From contig NZ_JAPNJW010000002.1 in assembly GCF_026626745.1 (NCBI RefSeq), forward strand, positions 3,992,151-4,056,150: a DNA stretch of 64,000 nucleotides. The letters are read 5' to 3'. The stretch comes from Nannocystis sp. RBIL2 (GTDB lineage: Bacteria > Myxococcota_A > Polyangia > Nannocystales > Nannocystaceae). Of this stretch, positions 54,325-63,994 are shown piece after piece. Both the position numbers and the translations under genes were made by a program. The notes under the pieces were generated by a model. That model worked only from the letters and a program-made list of their open reading frames with translations, made no database searches and had not been told where the DNA came from. The first letter of the stretch is position 1. The number at the start of each line of letters is the position of its first letter.

Positions 54325-56190
54325 TCAGGGTTCGAAGGCAGCAACGAACAGGTCCCAGCCGCCCTTGCTCGTCTTGGGTCCGTCACCGAGGTTGATCCCG
54401 CCCTGGAACCGGCCCGAGAACGCGACGTCGCCGGCCGCCGATCCGGCGACCCCGAGGCCGCCCTGGTCCGCGTCGTCGCCGAAGTGCTTGCTCCACACGT
54501 GGTCGCCGGACGGCGCCAGCTTGAGCAGGAACGCGTCGCTGCCCCCGTCGGAGACCAGCGGGCCGCCGCCGAAGTCGCACATGTTGGTGAAGTTGCCGGT
54601 GACGAGCACGTTGCCGGCGCCGTCAGTCGCGACGTTGAGCGGCAAGGCCCCGCCGGCCTGGCCGAGCATCTTGCTCCACCGGTGCGAGCCGTCGCTCTCG
54701 AACTGGGCGGCGAAGCCGAACACCTGCGCCGTCACCAGCGGCCCGCCGCCAAAGTCGGCGCTGCCGCTCATCTCGCCGACGAGCGTCACTCGCCCCCCGC
54801 CACCGATCGCCAGGCCGCGGCCGATCTGCGACGCGCCATTGCCGAAGCGCTTGGCCCACATTGCGTTGCCGCCGGAGTCGAACCGCGCGAGGAACACGTC
54901 CTCGGCGCCCGCGCTGGCGAGCTGACCGTTGCCCGGATTGATGACACCCTGGAATCCCCCCGCTACATACACGTTGCCGGTCGCGTCGGCGGCGAGTGCG
55001 GTGACGTACTGTTGCATGCCGTCGCCGAAGCGCAGACTCCACACGTGGGCTCCCGACGACGTGAACTTGCTGACGAATGCGTCGGACAGGCCCGCCGCGT
55101 TCATCACGCCGCCGCCCAGGTCGAGCGGGCCGACGAATCGTCCGCCGAGCAGGACGTTACCGCTGGCGTCGACGGCGACCCCGCCCGTATGGACGGACCC
55201 GGGGGCAGAGTCGAACGACTTGCTCCACACGTGCTCGCCGTCGCCGGTGAACTTGACCAGGTACGTGTCCTCGGTGTTCTCATTATTCGTCAGCGGGCCG
55301 CCGCCGAAGTCGATGCTCCCGTTGAAATCGCCGGTCAGCACGATCTCGCCGGCGGGGCCCACCACGACCCGCCACACGTCCTGGAGGTTCGCGTCGCCGA
55401 AGCGCTTGCTCCACAGGTGCTGGCCCGTGGGAGAGAACTTGGCGAGGAGCACGTCCGACCCGCCCTTGGGCGCCAGCGGGCCGCCGCCGAGGTCGATCGG
55501 GCCGGCGCTCCAGGCCGCCAGCACCAGGTTGCCGGCGCCGTCGTAGGCGACATGCACGCCCTCGTCGTTTTTCTCGCCGCCGGCGACCAGGCTCCACGCT
55601 TGCGCGCCGTCGCTGTCGCACGGGTCGACGCCGTCGCAGTCCTCGTCACCCTCGATCTCGCAGCTCTCCGCGGCCGGCAGGACCTCGCCGTCGCACAGGC
55701 CCCACGTCTCGTCCGGGCCGCACGTCTGCTGCCCGGCCGCGCACAGGCCGACGCCGAGAGTGTCGGGCGGGCCGGAGTAGCAGTCCTGCGTGTCGCCAGG
55801 GCTGCATTCGCCCGGCACCCCGGTGTCGGTGCTGTCGGGCCCGTTGCTCGGGTCGACGGCCGTGGTCTCGCCCGTCGTGGCGTCGGTGGTCGTGTCGGTC
55901 GGGTCGTTCGTCGTCGGCCCCACAGTGGTCGGATCGACGGTGGTCTCGCTCGTCGCCATCGTCGCGCTGCCCTGGCTCTCGGACCCGATGCTCATGGTGC
56001 CCGGTCCGCCCGTCGTCGGCGTATCGATGGTCGTCTCGCTGCTGTTCGTCGAGTCGCTCGTGGTCGCGGTCGTCGAGTCGCTCGTGGTCGCGGTCGTCGA
56101 GTCGGTGCCGGAGGTCGCGGAGGTCGTGCCAGGCTGGTTCTGGCAGGCGGCGACGAGCGCTGGAAGGAGGACGTATCGGAATCTACCCAT
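54325..56190 (-). CDS. Beta-propeller (SBBP-repeat) lipoprotein
   Basis: A 621-residue surface lipoprotein. I use the ATG at 56190, which gives signal MGRFRYVLLPALVAAC with lipobox VAAC; an upstream in-frame start would add 31 residues. A long Thr/Ser low-complexity linker (TTSATSGTDSTTATTSDSTT-like, to about residue 125) is followed by a Cys region (CSPGDTQDCYSGPP, CDGVDPC). Then come seven or more repeats of about 60 residues of the form FGGGPL…GSDAFLLKLAPSGDHVWSKHFGD, the SBBP beta-propeller motif. Proteins like this are abundant in Myxococcota; binding partner unknown. The linker has near-identical STTATTSD units. Confidence 0.9.
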   Translation of the reverse strand: MGRFRYVLLPALVAACQNQPGTTSATSGTDSTTATTSDSTTATTSDSTNSSETTIDTPTTGGPGTMSIGSESQGSATMATSETTVDPTTVGPTTNDPTDTTTDATTGETTAVDPSNGPDSTDTGVPGECSPGDTQDCYSGPPDTLGVGLCAAGQQTCGPDETWGLCDGEVLPAAESCEIEGDEDCDGVDPCDSDGAQAWSLVAGGEKNDEGVHVAYDGAGNLVLAAWSAGPIDLGGGPLAPKGGSDVLLAKFSPTGQHLWSKRFGDANLQDVWRVVVGPAGEIVLTGDFNGSIDFGGGPLTNNENTEDTYLVKFTGDGEHVWSKSFDSAPGSVHTGGVAVDASGNVLLGGRFVGPLDLGGGVMNAAGLSDAFVSKFTSSGAHVWSLRFGDGMQQYVTALAADATGNVYVAGGFQGVINPGNGQLASAGAEDVFLARFDSGGNAMWAKRFGNGASQIGRGLAIGGGGRVTLVGEMSGSADFGGGPLVTAQVFGFAAQFESDGSHRWSKMLGQAGGALPLNVATDGAGNVLVTGNFTNMCDFGGGPLVSDGGSDAFLLKLAPSGDHVWSKHFGDDADQGGLGVAGSAAGDVAFSGRFQGGINLGDGPKTSKGGWDLFVAAFEP

Positions 56191-56689
56191 GCCCGCCGTA
56201 TAGCCTGTCGGACCGCTCCTCGCAATCGCCGTCTCCGCGCACACGCGGCGACCGCGAGGCGCCCGGCGAGAGACGCTGCGCACGATCGGGGGCCGCTATT
56301 CATCCGCCGCGTCGACTGGCAGCAATGCGAGAACATCCCCTCATCCACGTGGCATCGACGACGGCCGACGCGCAACATCGTGACCCAGCCGGCTCGTGAT
56401 ACGACCGATTCGAGTCTCGGTCACCGCCCCTGGTACGGACTGCGTCGGCCCCCTCTTGCCGGCCATGTCCCTCGATTGGCCGAGTCTCACTTGCCGACGG
56501 ATCTCCCTGTTCCAGTTGGCGCACCTCGGGGGCCGCCCCCCGTCGACCTGGCCTGCAGGAGTGTCGCAACTTCGCTTACAGCATCACCACCACCCAAGAA
56601 GCTCGCTTTCCGCCGGCTCCGGCGAGCGCCTGTCAGGCGCCATTTCCACCAAACCAGCGTCCGGATTGGCCCGGATGCGCCGTGGCGAG

Positions 56690-57052
56690 TCGCAATGTCA
56701 TCACCGTGCTCGAGGCCGGATTGACCGACGCGCGCGTGTGGATCGCCATGGAGTACGTGCCCGGGACGACGATGCGCGACTGCCTGAGGTGGGCGAGCCG
56801 GGCCAGGCTCCGCGCCTCTCGCGGGGTTCGCTCGCGTTGGCTCGCAGGGAAGGCACGAGTGTCGATCAGCCTGACCGCCACCGTGCGCTCGAGCTGGGGA
56901 TCGAAGGTGCGGTACACGATGCCCATGCCGCCTTCGCCGATTCGCTCGCGCAGCTCGAAGCGACCGAAACGCGGCGAGCCGGCCTTGCGACTGAACATCG
57001 CGGTCATCAGTCGCGCGAACGGGGGCGAGCCCTGCGCCAGTGCCTGCCGCAC
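56690..57052 (-). pseudogene. Serine/threonine kinase remnant with inverted segment
   Basis: On the minus strand the N-lobe of a kinase is readable: RFGRFELRERIGEGGMGIVY, then RTFDPQLERTVAVRLIDTRA and REARSLARLAH; the catalytic Lys appears changed to Arg (VAVRL). The next expected segment is found on the opposite strand: 56691-56795 on plus reads RNVITVLEAGLTDARVWIAM, then EYVPGTTMRDCLRW, which is the continuation of a kinase (hinge MEYVPG). So about 100 bp was inverted in place. No catalytic loop is found after it. The neighbouring 56191-56689 holds no recognisable gene. Confidence 0.65.
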
Positions 57053-57206
57053 TCCGGCGACGTGTGGAGGCAGAAGAGGTCACCGGCGCCTCGCGCCGCG
57101 CGACGACCTCACAGTTTGTTCAGGTGTACGAGGTCTGCTCGAGTGTCGACAATTTCTCGCGCAGCTCTTCGGCGATCGCGTCGACCCTCGATGGCCGGAA
57201 GTCCGC

Positions 57207-57560
57207 TCAGGGCGCCGACAGCATGAACACCATCACCGCGGCGATGATGACAATTACGATCACGGCGACGTGCATGATCATCGCCGCGCTCGCGGCGGGT
57301 GGCGGCGGCGGCGGGGCTCCGAACTGCGGGAGAACCGGCGGAGCGGGCACCTGCGCGCCCTGCCAGGGCGAGGGCGGCGCGGCCGGCGGGGTCGCGCCGG
57401 GCACGATCCCCAGCGCGAAGACCTGCCGCAGCGCCTCGACCTTCTGCCGCGCCTCGGCCACGTGGGGGTGCGCAGTGCCGCAATACTGGCAGGCCGGCTT
57501 GTCGAGGTCGGCGGGGCCGAGGTTGGAGCCGCAGTTCGTACAACTGACTGGTGCGTTCAT
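57207..57560 (-). CDS. Zinc-ribbon membrane-anchored small protein
   Basis: A 117-residue protein starting at ATG 57560. A zinc ribbon is at residues 6-28 (CTNCGSNLGPADLDKPACQYCG: four Cys in two CxxC pairs). A helix (EARQKVEALRQVFAL), a Pro-rich linker and a C-terminal membrane anchor follow (MIMHVAVIVIVIIAAVMVFM). It sits 14 bp after the next upstream gene on the same strand, so the two are likely co-expressed. Function unknown; the topology puts the ribbon in the cytoplasm if the tail is the only membrane segment. Confidence 0.75.
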   Translation of the reverse strand: MNAPVSCTNCGSNLGPADLDKPACQYCGTAHPHVAEARQKVEALRQVFALGIVPGATPPAAPPSPWQGAQVPAPPVLPQFGAPPPPPPAASAAMIMHVAVIVIVIIAAVMVFMLSAP

Positions 57561-57574
57561 GGCGGCTCCGCGGC

Positions 57575-58444
57575 TCACGGCGTCTTCGACAGCGCGCTCG
57601 CCTTGACCCACATCTGCCGCCCGTCGTGCAGCACGACGGAGACCTGTCCCCCGCCGACCTGTCCGACCGTGCAAGGCAGGCGCTGGCCGTCGTCGAGCTG
57701 GACGAACACCTGCATGCCTGGGCCGATGCCGTTGGCGATCGAGCCGTAGCCGAACAGCTTGAGCCAGATCCGGCCGAAGAAGCCGACGTTCTTCGACGCC
57801 TGATCGTAGGCGGCGGCCGCCTGCGCCTGCGCCGCGGCCATGTGCGCAGCGACGTTCTGCTGCGCCATGTTGCGCGCCATCTGGTTCTCGATCCCCTGCG
57901 GTGAGCTGCCGAACGTCGACCCGGGCGCGGCGGGCCCAGCCGCTGCCCCGCCGCCGGCGGTGCGCATGATGTTGACCGCGCGGTGCTGACCGCCGGCGGC
58001 GAGGCGGGCCGCCTCCTGTTCGACCATCAGCCCGTAGCCGCCGTACGTGTGCGGGTTCTGGGGGATCCGCTGGCCGGTCCAGGCGCCGGCGATCTGCGTC
58101 CACGCGGCCGAGTCGAGGCCGTAGGTCGCGAGCATCCGGTCGAGGCCCCAGGCCTTGGCCGCGGCCGACAGCGCCACGAAGTCCTCGAAGGAGACATCGA
58201 CCGTCCCGCGCTTGCGCGCGAGCGCGGCCTGGTAGAGCGGCTGGAACGCTTGGGCCACCTGGCCCATCAGCGAGACGTCGCGCATGCGGTCGGTCCAGCC
58301 GCGCACGGCGGCGTCCCAGTCGGAGCCCGCGACGCCCTGCGCCTGGACGATGCGGGCCTGCGCCTCGGGATCGTTTTCGTGCCCGGCGACCTCGGCGCAG
58401 AGCTCGGCGTATCGTTCGAGGGAGATTCCTTGGATGGGGCTCAT
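57575..58444 (-). CDS. Unknown protein, myxobacterial type
   Basis: A 289-residue protein with no catalytic motif I recognise. The start SPIQGISLERYAELCAEVAG (ATG 58444, or 58456 four codons earlier) and the helical first 130 residues (WDAAVRGWTDRMRD; VDVSFEDFVALSAAAKAWGL) suggest a scaffold-like protein. A Gly/Ala-rich linker and a probable helix (MARNMAQQNVAAHMAAAQAQ) follow. The C-terminal 60 residues look like a small beta-barrel (GPGMQVFVQLDDGQRLPCTV, QVSVVLHDGRQMWVKASAL). No signal peptide. It pairs with the zinc-ribbon gene just downstream. Confidence 0.7.
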   Translation of the reverse strand: MSPIQGISLERYAELCAEVAGHENDPEAQARIVQAQGVAGSDWDAAVRGWTDRMRDVSLMGQVAQAFQPLYQAALARKRGTVDVSFEDFVALSAAAKAWGLDRMLATYGLDSAAWTQIAGAWTGQRIPQNPHTYGGYGLMVEQEAARLAAGGQHRAVNIMRTAGGGAAAGPAAPGSTFGSSPQGIENQMARNMAQQNVAAHMAAAQAQAAAAYDQASKNVGFFGRIWLKLFGYGSIANGIGPGMQVFVQLDDGQRLPCTVGQVGGGQVSVVLHDGRQMWVKASALSKTP

Positions 58445-58922
58445 TGCTGGATTCACGAGGCCCCCTCCGACGCCGACACCGTCACAGTCTTCACTCGCGA
58501 TGCCAAATTGTGACGCGCTCTACAACGAGCGTCCCGGCCGCGCGCGCGCTGTCGGCCCATTCTTGCTCGTCACCGCGGTCGGATGCCCGATCGTGCGCAC
58601 CGGACCGCGTCCTCGCGCGCGATCGCGTGGCCCGAATTCGGGCGAGCGCTCGGCCGCGCGGAGGATCGCGCCGACGTGCCTTTGCGCGAGGGCGACCCAT
58701 TCAGTAGAACACCGGCGTATCCCCGAGCGCGGTTCGGGGTAGAGGGCGAAAGCCGTCTCCGGGCGGAGGTCGGGTACTTCGCAGGGTGGCGGGCGTGGTC
58801 GGACGTCGTGCCGGCCCCGCTCGAGCGCGTCCGTCCCCACACCGCATTGCGCGGGTGCATTGTGCAATCGGGGTTGACGGCGTCGGGCCGTGTGCGCAAG
58901 GCGGCGGGGTGGCGACGATTCC
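58445..58922. other. Gene-free stretch
   Basis: About 480 bp between a minus-strand gene start and the end of the kelch-like gene. The open frames here are short, overlap each other on both strands and resemble nothing known. I see no hairpin or repeat of note. Confidence 0.4.
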
Positions 58923-59993
58923 TTATCGTCCTTCGAACTCGAGCGACATCGCCTCGCCGCGGATGTTGACCACGAACGCGCGACCGTCGATGGCGAGCCC
59001 CGCAACAGCCGTGCCGAACTCCGGTGGGAGCGGGACGGAGGGAGTGGACGTCCCGCGTCGGAGGTCGACTACCTCGACCGTCTCGGTCAAGCCGCCGACG
59101 ACGACGAGACGGTGGCGCGCGGGCAAGATGACGGCCACCGGTCCCAGGGAGCGCTCGTCGTGGAGCTGGCCCACGGTGGTCCATGCATTCGCCTGGGCGT
59201 CGAATCGTTCGATCTCGGGGATGCCCCATGCTTCGCGATAGTCGGCGTTTCCTCCGAGCACGAGGCCAGTCCCGGCGAGGAGCACCCCGACGTGCTCGTG
59301 CCGGGGCTGGACGTCGCCGGCGCGCCAGCGGTCACGCCAGGGATCCCAGCGCTCGAAGCGAGAGACGAGGAATGCCTTGCCCGAGGTGTCGCGCCCGTCG
59401 CCGCCGTGCACGATGGCCCCCCCGCGCGTGAGCGGAAACGCGACGGCCCCGCTGCGAGCGTGCGTCAGATCGGCTGCCTGGGTCCAGTGGTCAGTGACTG
59501 GATCGTAGACGTCGACGCGCGAGAGGGGAGCACCCGTCGCGTCCACTCCGCCCGCGACGAGGACGCGGCCGTCCGCGAGGCGTGCGGTGGCTTGCCCGAG
59601 GCGGGCGACCGGCAGCGGAGCGGCGATATCCCAGGTGTCGCGGCCCGGATCGTAGCGCCAGGTCTCGCTCGTGCTCCGATCGTAGGTGCTGGTCTCGCCG
59701 CCGCCCACGACGAGGATGTCGCCCCCACGGAGGACGACGACGTCGTAGTCGATCCGCGGTCGCGGCAGAGGGGCGCGCGGCGCCCATGCGCCGGTCTTGG
59801 GATCCCGTTGCACGAGCCCTCGCGTCGTTTCAGTCGCCGCCAGCGCGAGGACGCGCTGCTTCGAGACGCGAACGAGCACGCCTGCCGCGTCGGCGCCCGG
59901 GCCCGGTCGTGACACCCAGGAAGCCTGCTCGGCGGGAGCGGAGGCGGCGAGCAGGAGACGACCGACGAGGAGGATAGAGAGCACAACTGCCAC
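58923..59993 (-). CDS. Exported kelch-repeat protein
   Basis: A 356-residue exported protein. I use the GTG at 59993, preceded by GAGG seven bases upstream; it gives the signal peptide VAVVLSILLVGRLLLAASAP. The rest consists of six or so kelch blades of the type LPVARLGQATARLADGRVLV, AGGVDATGAPLSRVDVYDP, VTDHWTQAADL, each with the double Gly and the spaced Tyr/Trp. It should fold as a six-bladed beta-propeller. Kelch proteins of this kind are common in myxobacteria; target unknown. The longer frame from 60032 would put a basic 13-residue leader before the signal. Confidence 0.87.
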   Translation of the reverse strand: MAVVLSILLVGRLLLAASAPAEQASWVSRPGPGADAAGVLVRVSKQRVLALAATETTRGLVQRDPKTGAWAPRAPLPRPRIDYDVVVLRGGDILVVGGGETSTYDRSTSETWRYDPGRDTWDIAAPLPVARLGQATARLADGRVLVAGGVDATGAPLSRVDVYDPVTDHWTQAADLTHARSGAVAFPLTRGGAIVHGGDGRDTSGKAFLVSRFERWDPWRDRWRAGDVQPRHEHVGVLLAGTGLVLGGNADYREAWGIPEIERFDAQANAWTTVGQLHDERSLGPVAVILPARHRLVVVGGLTETVEVVDLRRGTSTPSVPLPPEFGTAVAGLAIDGRAFVVNIRGEAMSLEFEGR

Positions 59994-60159
59994 GATATCA
60001 CCTCTGTGGCCCCGGCGACGTTGAGCGTGCATTTGCCCGACGCCATCGAGGTCGCGTCGCTGATCGTTTTATAGAATTCGCGAGAAAGATCGCGGCGGCC
60101 GGGAACCTCGCGGCCGGGCGTCCGTGGGACGGGGCGAACGAAGGGTAAGGTTCTTGTTC

Positions 60160-61488
60160 ATGCGCCACAGCCTTCTCGCGCTGCTCGTCGCCGTCGCCTG
60201 CACCCCGAACACCACCGATCCGGTCTCGGCCGGGCCGCCGGCCGCCGCTCCCTCGCCCGCTGCCGCATCGTTGGTGCCGTCCGTGAACGCCGACCTGCGC
60301 CCGCGCGACGCCGCCGCGTCCGCTGCCCTGGCGACTCCGCTGCGCTGCGATCGCGCGATCCGGTGCGGCGAGATCGGGGCCTCCGAGCGCGAGCGTTGTC
60401 TTCGCGCGACGCCGCGCGAGAGCGTCCTCAACGGCACCGAGCGCGCCCTGAAGGCGGGCCGCTATCGCTTCGATCCGGAGCTCGCGGCCGACTGCCTCAA
60501 ATTCCTCGCCGAGGCGCCATGCCACGTCGCGTACGAGGCGGTCCCTGACGGCTGCCTGAGCGACGCCGGTTTGCGCCCCGCGGTGCCGCCCGGCGGCGCG
60601 TGCGAGCACAAGGACGAGTGCATCGATGGCATCTGCACCGGCTCGTATGCCTGCCCGGGGGTCTGCCGGGCGCTCACGTCCGAGGTCGGCGGGCGCTGCG
60701 ATTGGGATACACCGTGCAGCGAGCACCTCTTCTGCGACGGCGGAACCTGTCGCCCGCGCGGCGACCTCGGCGCGGCTTGCGAGGGCATCGGGGGCACCGG
60801 GGAGGGCTGTCGACCCGGCCTCCTGTGTCAATACCCGCTGGACGGCGGCCACCCGCACAAGCCGCAGCCTGCACGACTCGGCTCGTGCCAGCTTCCGCGC
60901 GGCGTCGGTCAACCGTGCCGCAGAACCGTGCACGACCATGACGACTGCGCCGCCGAGTACTTCTGTGACTTCGGCCTTGCCACGCCCGTGTGCCGCGCTC
61001 GGCTGCCTTCGGGGGTCGCGTGCCCCTCGGTCGATGCATGCGCCGATGGCCTGCGTTGCGACGGCCTCTGGCTCGCCGATCACTCCACCGTCTACGACAT
61101 CGTCGAGCTCCCCATAATCAAGCGCGACGAGGTGCGCGCGCTGGTCAGGCCTGGCGTCTGTCGCCCCGTCGCCGACCAGGGCAGCGCGTGCGAGTTCACC
61201 GCCGACGCCACGCACTGCCCCGCCGACATGCGCTGCAGCGAGGACAACGTCTGCGTCGCGCGCGGCGACACCGGCTCGGCCTGCGAGAGCGACCGCGACT
61301 GCGGCGACACGCTCTACTGCGACGCGGCCAGCCGCACCTGCCGGCCCCAACTCCACCTCGGCGAGCCTTGCTCGCCCGTCACGATGGATGACGATGCCTG
61401 TGGGTTCGATACCTGCGACCCCTGTTTGTTCGGCACCTGCGACCCGCGCGCCCGCCGTTGCGTCCCCGACTGCGGCCCCGACGACTGA
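60160..61488 (+). CDS. Cys-rich lipoprotein
   Basis: A 442-residue lipoprotein starting at ATG 60160 (GAAGGGTAAGG upstream). Signal MRHSLLALLVAVAC with lipobox VAVAC. The body holds more than 30 Cys in spaced modules such as GGACEHKDECIDGICTG, CDWDTPCSEHLFCDGGTCRP, GSACESDRDCGDTLYCDA and SRTCRPQLHLGEPC, similar to the EB-module/Cys-rich repeats found in Myxococcota surface proteins. Cysteines should form disulfides outside the cytoplasm. Function unknown. About 370 bp of unclear sequence follows before a tandem repeat. Confidence 0.85.
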   Translation: MRHSLLALLVAVACTPNTTDPVSAGPPAAAPSPAAASLVPSVNADLRPRDAAASAALATPLRCDRAIRCGEIGASERERCLRATPRESVLNGTERALKAGRYRFDPELAADCLKFLAEAPCHVAYEAVPDGCLSDAGLRPAVPPGGACEHKDECIDGICTGSYACPGVCRALTSEVGGRCDWDTPCSEHLFCDGGTCRPRGDLGAACEGIGGTGEGCRPGLLCQYPLDGGHPHKPQPARLGSCQLPRGVGQPCRRTVHDHDDCAAEYFCDFGLATPVCRARLPSGVACPSVDACADGLRCDGLWLADHSTVYDIVELPIIKRDEVRALVRPGVCRPVADQGSACEFTADATHCPADMRCSEDNVCVARGDTGSACESDRDCGDTLYCDAASRTCRPQLHLGEPCSPVTMDDDACGFDTCDPCLFGTCDPRARRCVPDCGPDD

Positions 61489-61763
61489 CGTGTTTCCTCA
61501 GCGACCTTCACCTTCGCCAGCCGCTCCGCTGTCCGGAGCCTGTCAATGACTTTGAGACACGGTGCTGGTCAGGTTTAGTGAATGTGAGATTTCGCCGGAA
61601 AGGCGCTCGGAGGATGGACCCGTCGTGCTGCGCCTGTCCGTAAGGACATGGACGTCGTACTCGCGAAGATCGCGGTCGGGACGCCGCGGGCTCTCGTGCT
61701 TGAGTCGCCATCAGATTCATGCCTCCGTTGACTCGCCCGATTGCAGGCCGAACGCCACCCTCG

Positions 61764-62204
61764 GGTGCTCTTCGACGAACGTCGATCCCGACGAAGCAAG
61801 GATTTCGACGAGACGACTCCGTTGCGGACTTGTCGCATCGGTGATAGTCGACCTCGACACGCGCTCGCCCCTCGATTGCTCCTCGGTGCAGCCCGTTTGG
61901 AAGGCATTCCTGGTGTTCCTCATCGCCGCATGCACAGCAAGATTTTCGACCGGGCTACACCGTTGCTGACTCGCCGCATCGGCGCCCGACGGCCTCGCCC
62001 CGCGCACGCCCTGCCTACTCGATGGCTCCTCGTTGCCGCTCGCTTGGAAGGCACTCCTGGTGCTCGTTGTCGCCGCAGGCACGGCAAGACTTTCGACCGG
62101 GTTACACTGTTGCTGACTCGTCGCATCGGCGCCCGACGACCTCGCCCCGCTCACGCCCTGCCTACTCGATTGCTCCTGGTTGCCGCTTCTCTGGATGGTT
62201 GGGT
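61764..62204. repeat. Tandem repeat, three 147-bp copies
   Basis: Three imperfect copies at 61764-61910, 61911-62057 and 62058-62204. Copies two and three are very similar; the first is more diverged. The period is a multiple of three and one frame on each strand is open: the minus frame (61717-62211, 164 codons) reads repeats of SSRQGVRGARPSGADAASQQ plus RCSPVENLAVHAAMRNTRNA. I cannot say whether it is coding: no ribosome site is clear and composition is unusual. Confidence 0.7.
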
Positions 62205-62211
62205 TGCTCAT

Positions 62212-62572
62212 GCTCTTGATTCACGGACTCGCCCTGCTCTCTAAATTTCGCTAGGGCCGTGTCTCACACGACATTGTCAGGTAGGGGTCCGCACCAGGTG
62301 CAGCCGTCCCGGCAGGTCTCGCTGAGCGGCAAGGCGCCGCCGCTCGACCCATAGTGCGTGGCATCCTGTCGAGTGACGGGGCGAGGCTTCTTGGCCTATG
62401 GGTGCGGACCGTACCAAACCGCCCCGCTCTCGCGCCCGTTCCACCGCTCTCTGTCCTCGTTCGCTCCCCACGAGCGTGTGAAGGCAATGCGCCAGCCGGA
62501 AGGCCCCGCCCAGCTCGGTCGACCTGTCCGGCGGCCTCTGGCCACGGACTTGGGTCGTCGCGCCGTTTCGCA
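62212..62572. other. Gene-free stretch
   Basis: Between the tandem repeat and the end of the BNR-like lipoprotein gene. No supported gene, hairpin or repeat. Confidence 0.4.
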
Positions 62573-63331
62573 CTAGCGACCGCGCCGGCGCGCGAACCAG
62601 GCCGGGACCGTGGTGCCCGGCGGGACATCGTCGCCGTCGAAGGCGAAGCGCCCGGCGAGGTCGTCGGGCGCGAACTCAGGGCTCGACCACGTCGCGCCGA
62701 AGTCGCTCGTGCGGTAGGTGTAGCGCCCGGGCGCGGTGCCGCTGATTGGTGCCGCCGGGTCGTCGTCCCAGCGCACCACCAGCGCGCCGCGGCCGGCGGC
62801 GTCCATCTGCAGCCCCTCGACGCCGGCCATGTAATACGGCTTGCGCACGTGGCCGCGGAGCCGCCAGCTGCGCCCGCCGTCCTCGCTGGTGACGATCGCC
62901 AGCGTCCACGACGGAGCCTCGACGGCCGAGTCCGCGACCAGCCAAATCCGCCGGCGATCGTGGGATGTCTCGACGACGACCCACCGCGCCTGCGTGAGGT
63001 CGTCGACACGCTCGAGGTCGATCAGGTTCGGTCGCGCCTCGCTCGCCGGATCGAACCACACGATCGCGGGACGGGTGGCGGTCGGCAGCGACGGGCCGTA
63101 CGAGGCGAAGACGACCCCGGGGAGCGTGTCCGTCGGTTGCAGCGAATCGACGGCGATCCACGGCTGCAGCTCCTCGACACTCACGGGACGGCTCGCCAGG
63201 GCGACGTCGGCGGCGACGAACCACGGCTCGACCTCGGACGGTGGGGGAGTCGGCTGCCGCGGTCGCCCGGCGTCGACGGTAGGTTGCCCCGTACACGTCG
63301 CAAGGACGAGCGTCAGCAGGCATGCGCGCAT
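62573..63331 (-). CDS. Lipoprotein with BNR/sialidase-like repeats
   Basis: A 252-residue lipoprotein with signal MRACLLTLVLATC (lipobox LATC). Two Asp-box motifs are visible: SEDGGRSW (about 155) and SDFGATWS (about 215), in the setting of a beta-propeller (RIWLVADSAV, GALVVRWDDD, GRYTYRTSDFG). The repeats resemble those of sialidases and photosystem stability factor-like proteins; no catalytic Arg triad is evident, so it is probably a binding protein. Confidence 0.78.
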   Translation of the reverse strand: MRACLLTLVLATCTGQPTVDAGRPRQPTPPPSEVEPWFVAADVALASRPVSVEELQPWIAVDSLQPTDTLPGVVFASYGPSLPTATRPAIVWFDPASEARPNLIDLERVDDLTQARWVVVETSHDRRRIWLVADSAVEAPSWTLAIVTSEDGGRSWRLRGHVRKPYYMAGVEGLQMDAAGRGALVVRWDDDPAAPISGTAPGRYTYRTSDFGATWSSPEFAPDDLAGRFAFDGDDVPPGTTVPAWFARRRGR

Positions 63332-63616
63332 GCGTGGACCGTATCGGGCCGCGCGTCGCCGGTCAAACCGCGAGGATCAGCGCACGCGCACGGCGACGAC
63401 CGAATGATCGTCCATGTCGTCGCGCCGCGAGACCGCGTGCGTCAGCGCGGCCACCGTGCGTTCGGGCGAGGGGGGTGCATCCGGCGAGGGTAGCTTCCGA
63501 GAGCCGTATTCACGCGGTTTGATCAGCGCACGAACGCGTCCCCGTACTCGACGTCGGCGACCGCGATCTCGACCGCCGCGGCGGGGCCGAACCAGGCCGG
63601 CCGCGGGTTGTCCGCC

Positions 63617-63994
63617 TCACTCCTCGTGGAGGGCCGTCCTGGCCAGCTCGCCCGTGGCTGGATCGACGACGGCGTAGTAGGTGCCCGGTCCCCGGCCAGC
63701 GACGGTCGGATCGACCTCGGTGACGACCGTCTCGCGGAGTACGCCGCGGACGATGACGGTGCGGTCGGAGAGCGCGTAGTCGCCGTCGACGTCGACGCCG
63801 TGGACGGTCGGCTGCTTCGTGCGGGTCTGCGGGCCGATGATCGTGACCGTCTTACCGACCGCGGCGGCCGGCTGCGAGCGATCGGTGATGACCGTCTCGC
63901 CGGGGTCCGTGAGCGCCGTCGGGGCCGCGGGCGGAGGGCTACCGGCCTGACCGCAGGCCGCGAGCAGGACGATCAGGAAGGCGAGGCTGCGCAT
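63617..63994 (-). CDS. Small lipoprotein, unknown function
   Basis: A 125-residue protein with signal MRSLAFLIVLLAAC (lipobox LLAAC) and a short strand-rich body (AAAVGKTVTIIGPQTRTKQP; VHGVDVDGDYALSDRTVIVR; GVLRETVVTEV). The body recalls an OB-like barrel, as in some periplasmic binding lipoproteins. It has no Cys other than the lipidated one. The 285 bp before it (63332-63616) hold nothing I can support. Confidence 0.72.
   Translation of the reverse strand: MRSLAFLIVLLAACGQAGSPPPAAPTALTDPGETVITDRSQPAAAVGKTVTIIGPQTRTKQPTVHGVDVDGDYALSDRTVIVRGVLRETVVTEVDPTVAGRGPGTYYAVVDPATGELARTALHEE

Noticed and set aside
61764-62204. Second CRISPR array
   Set aside because: The 147-bp copies abut with no unique spacers, so it is a plain tandem repeat.
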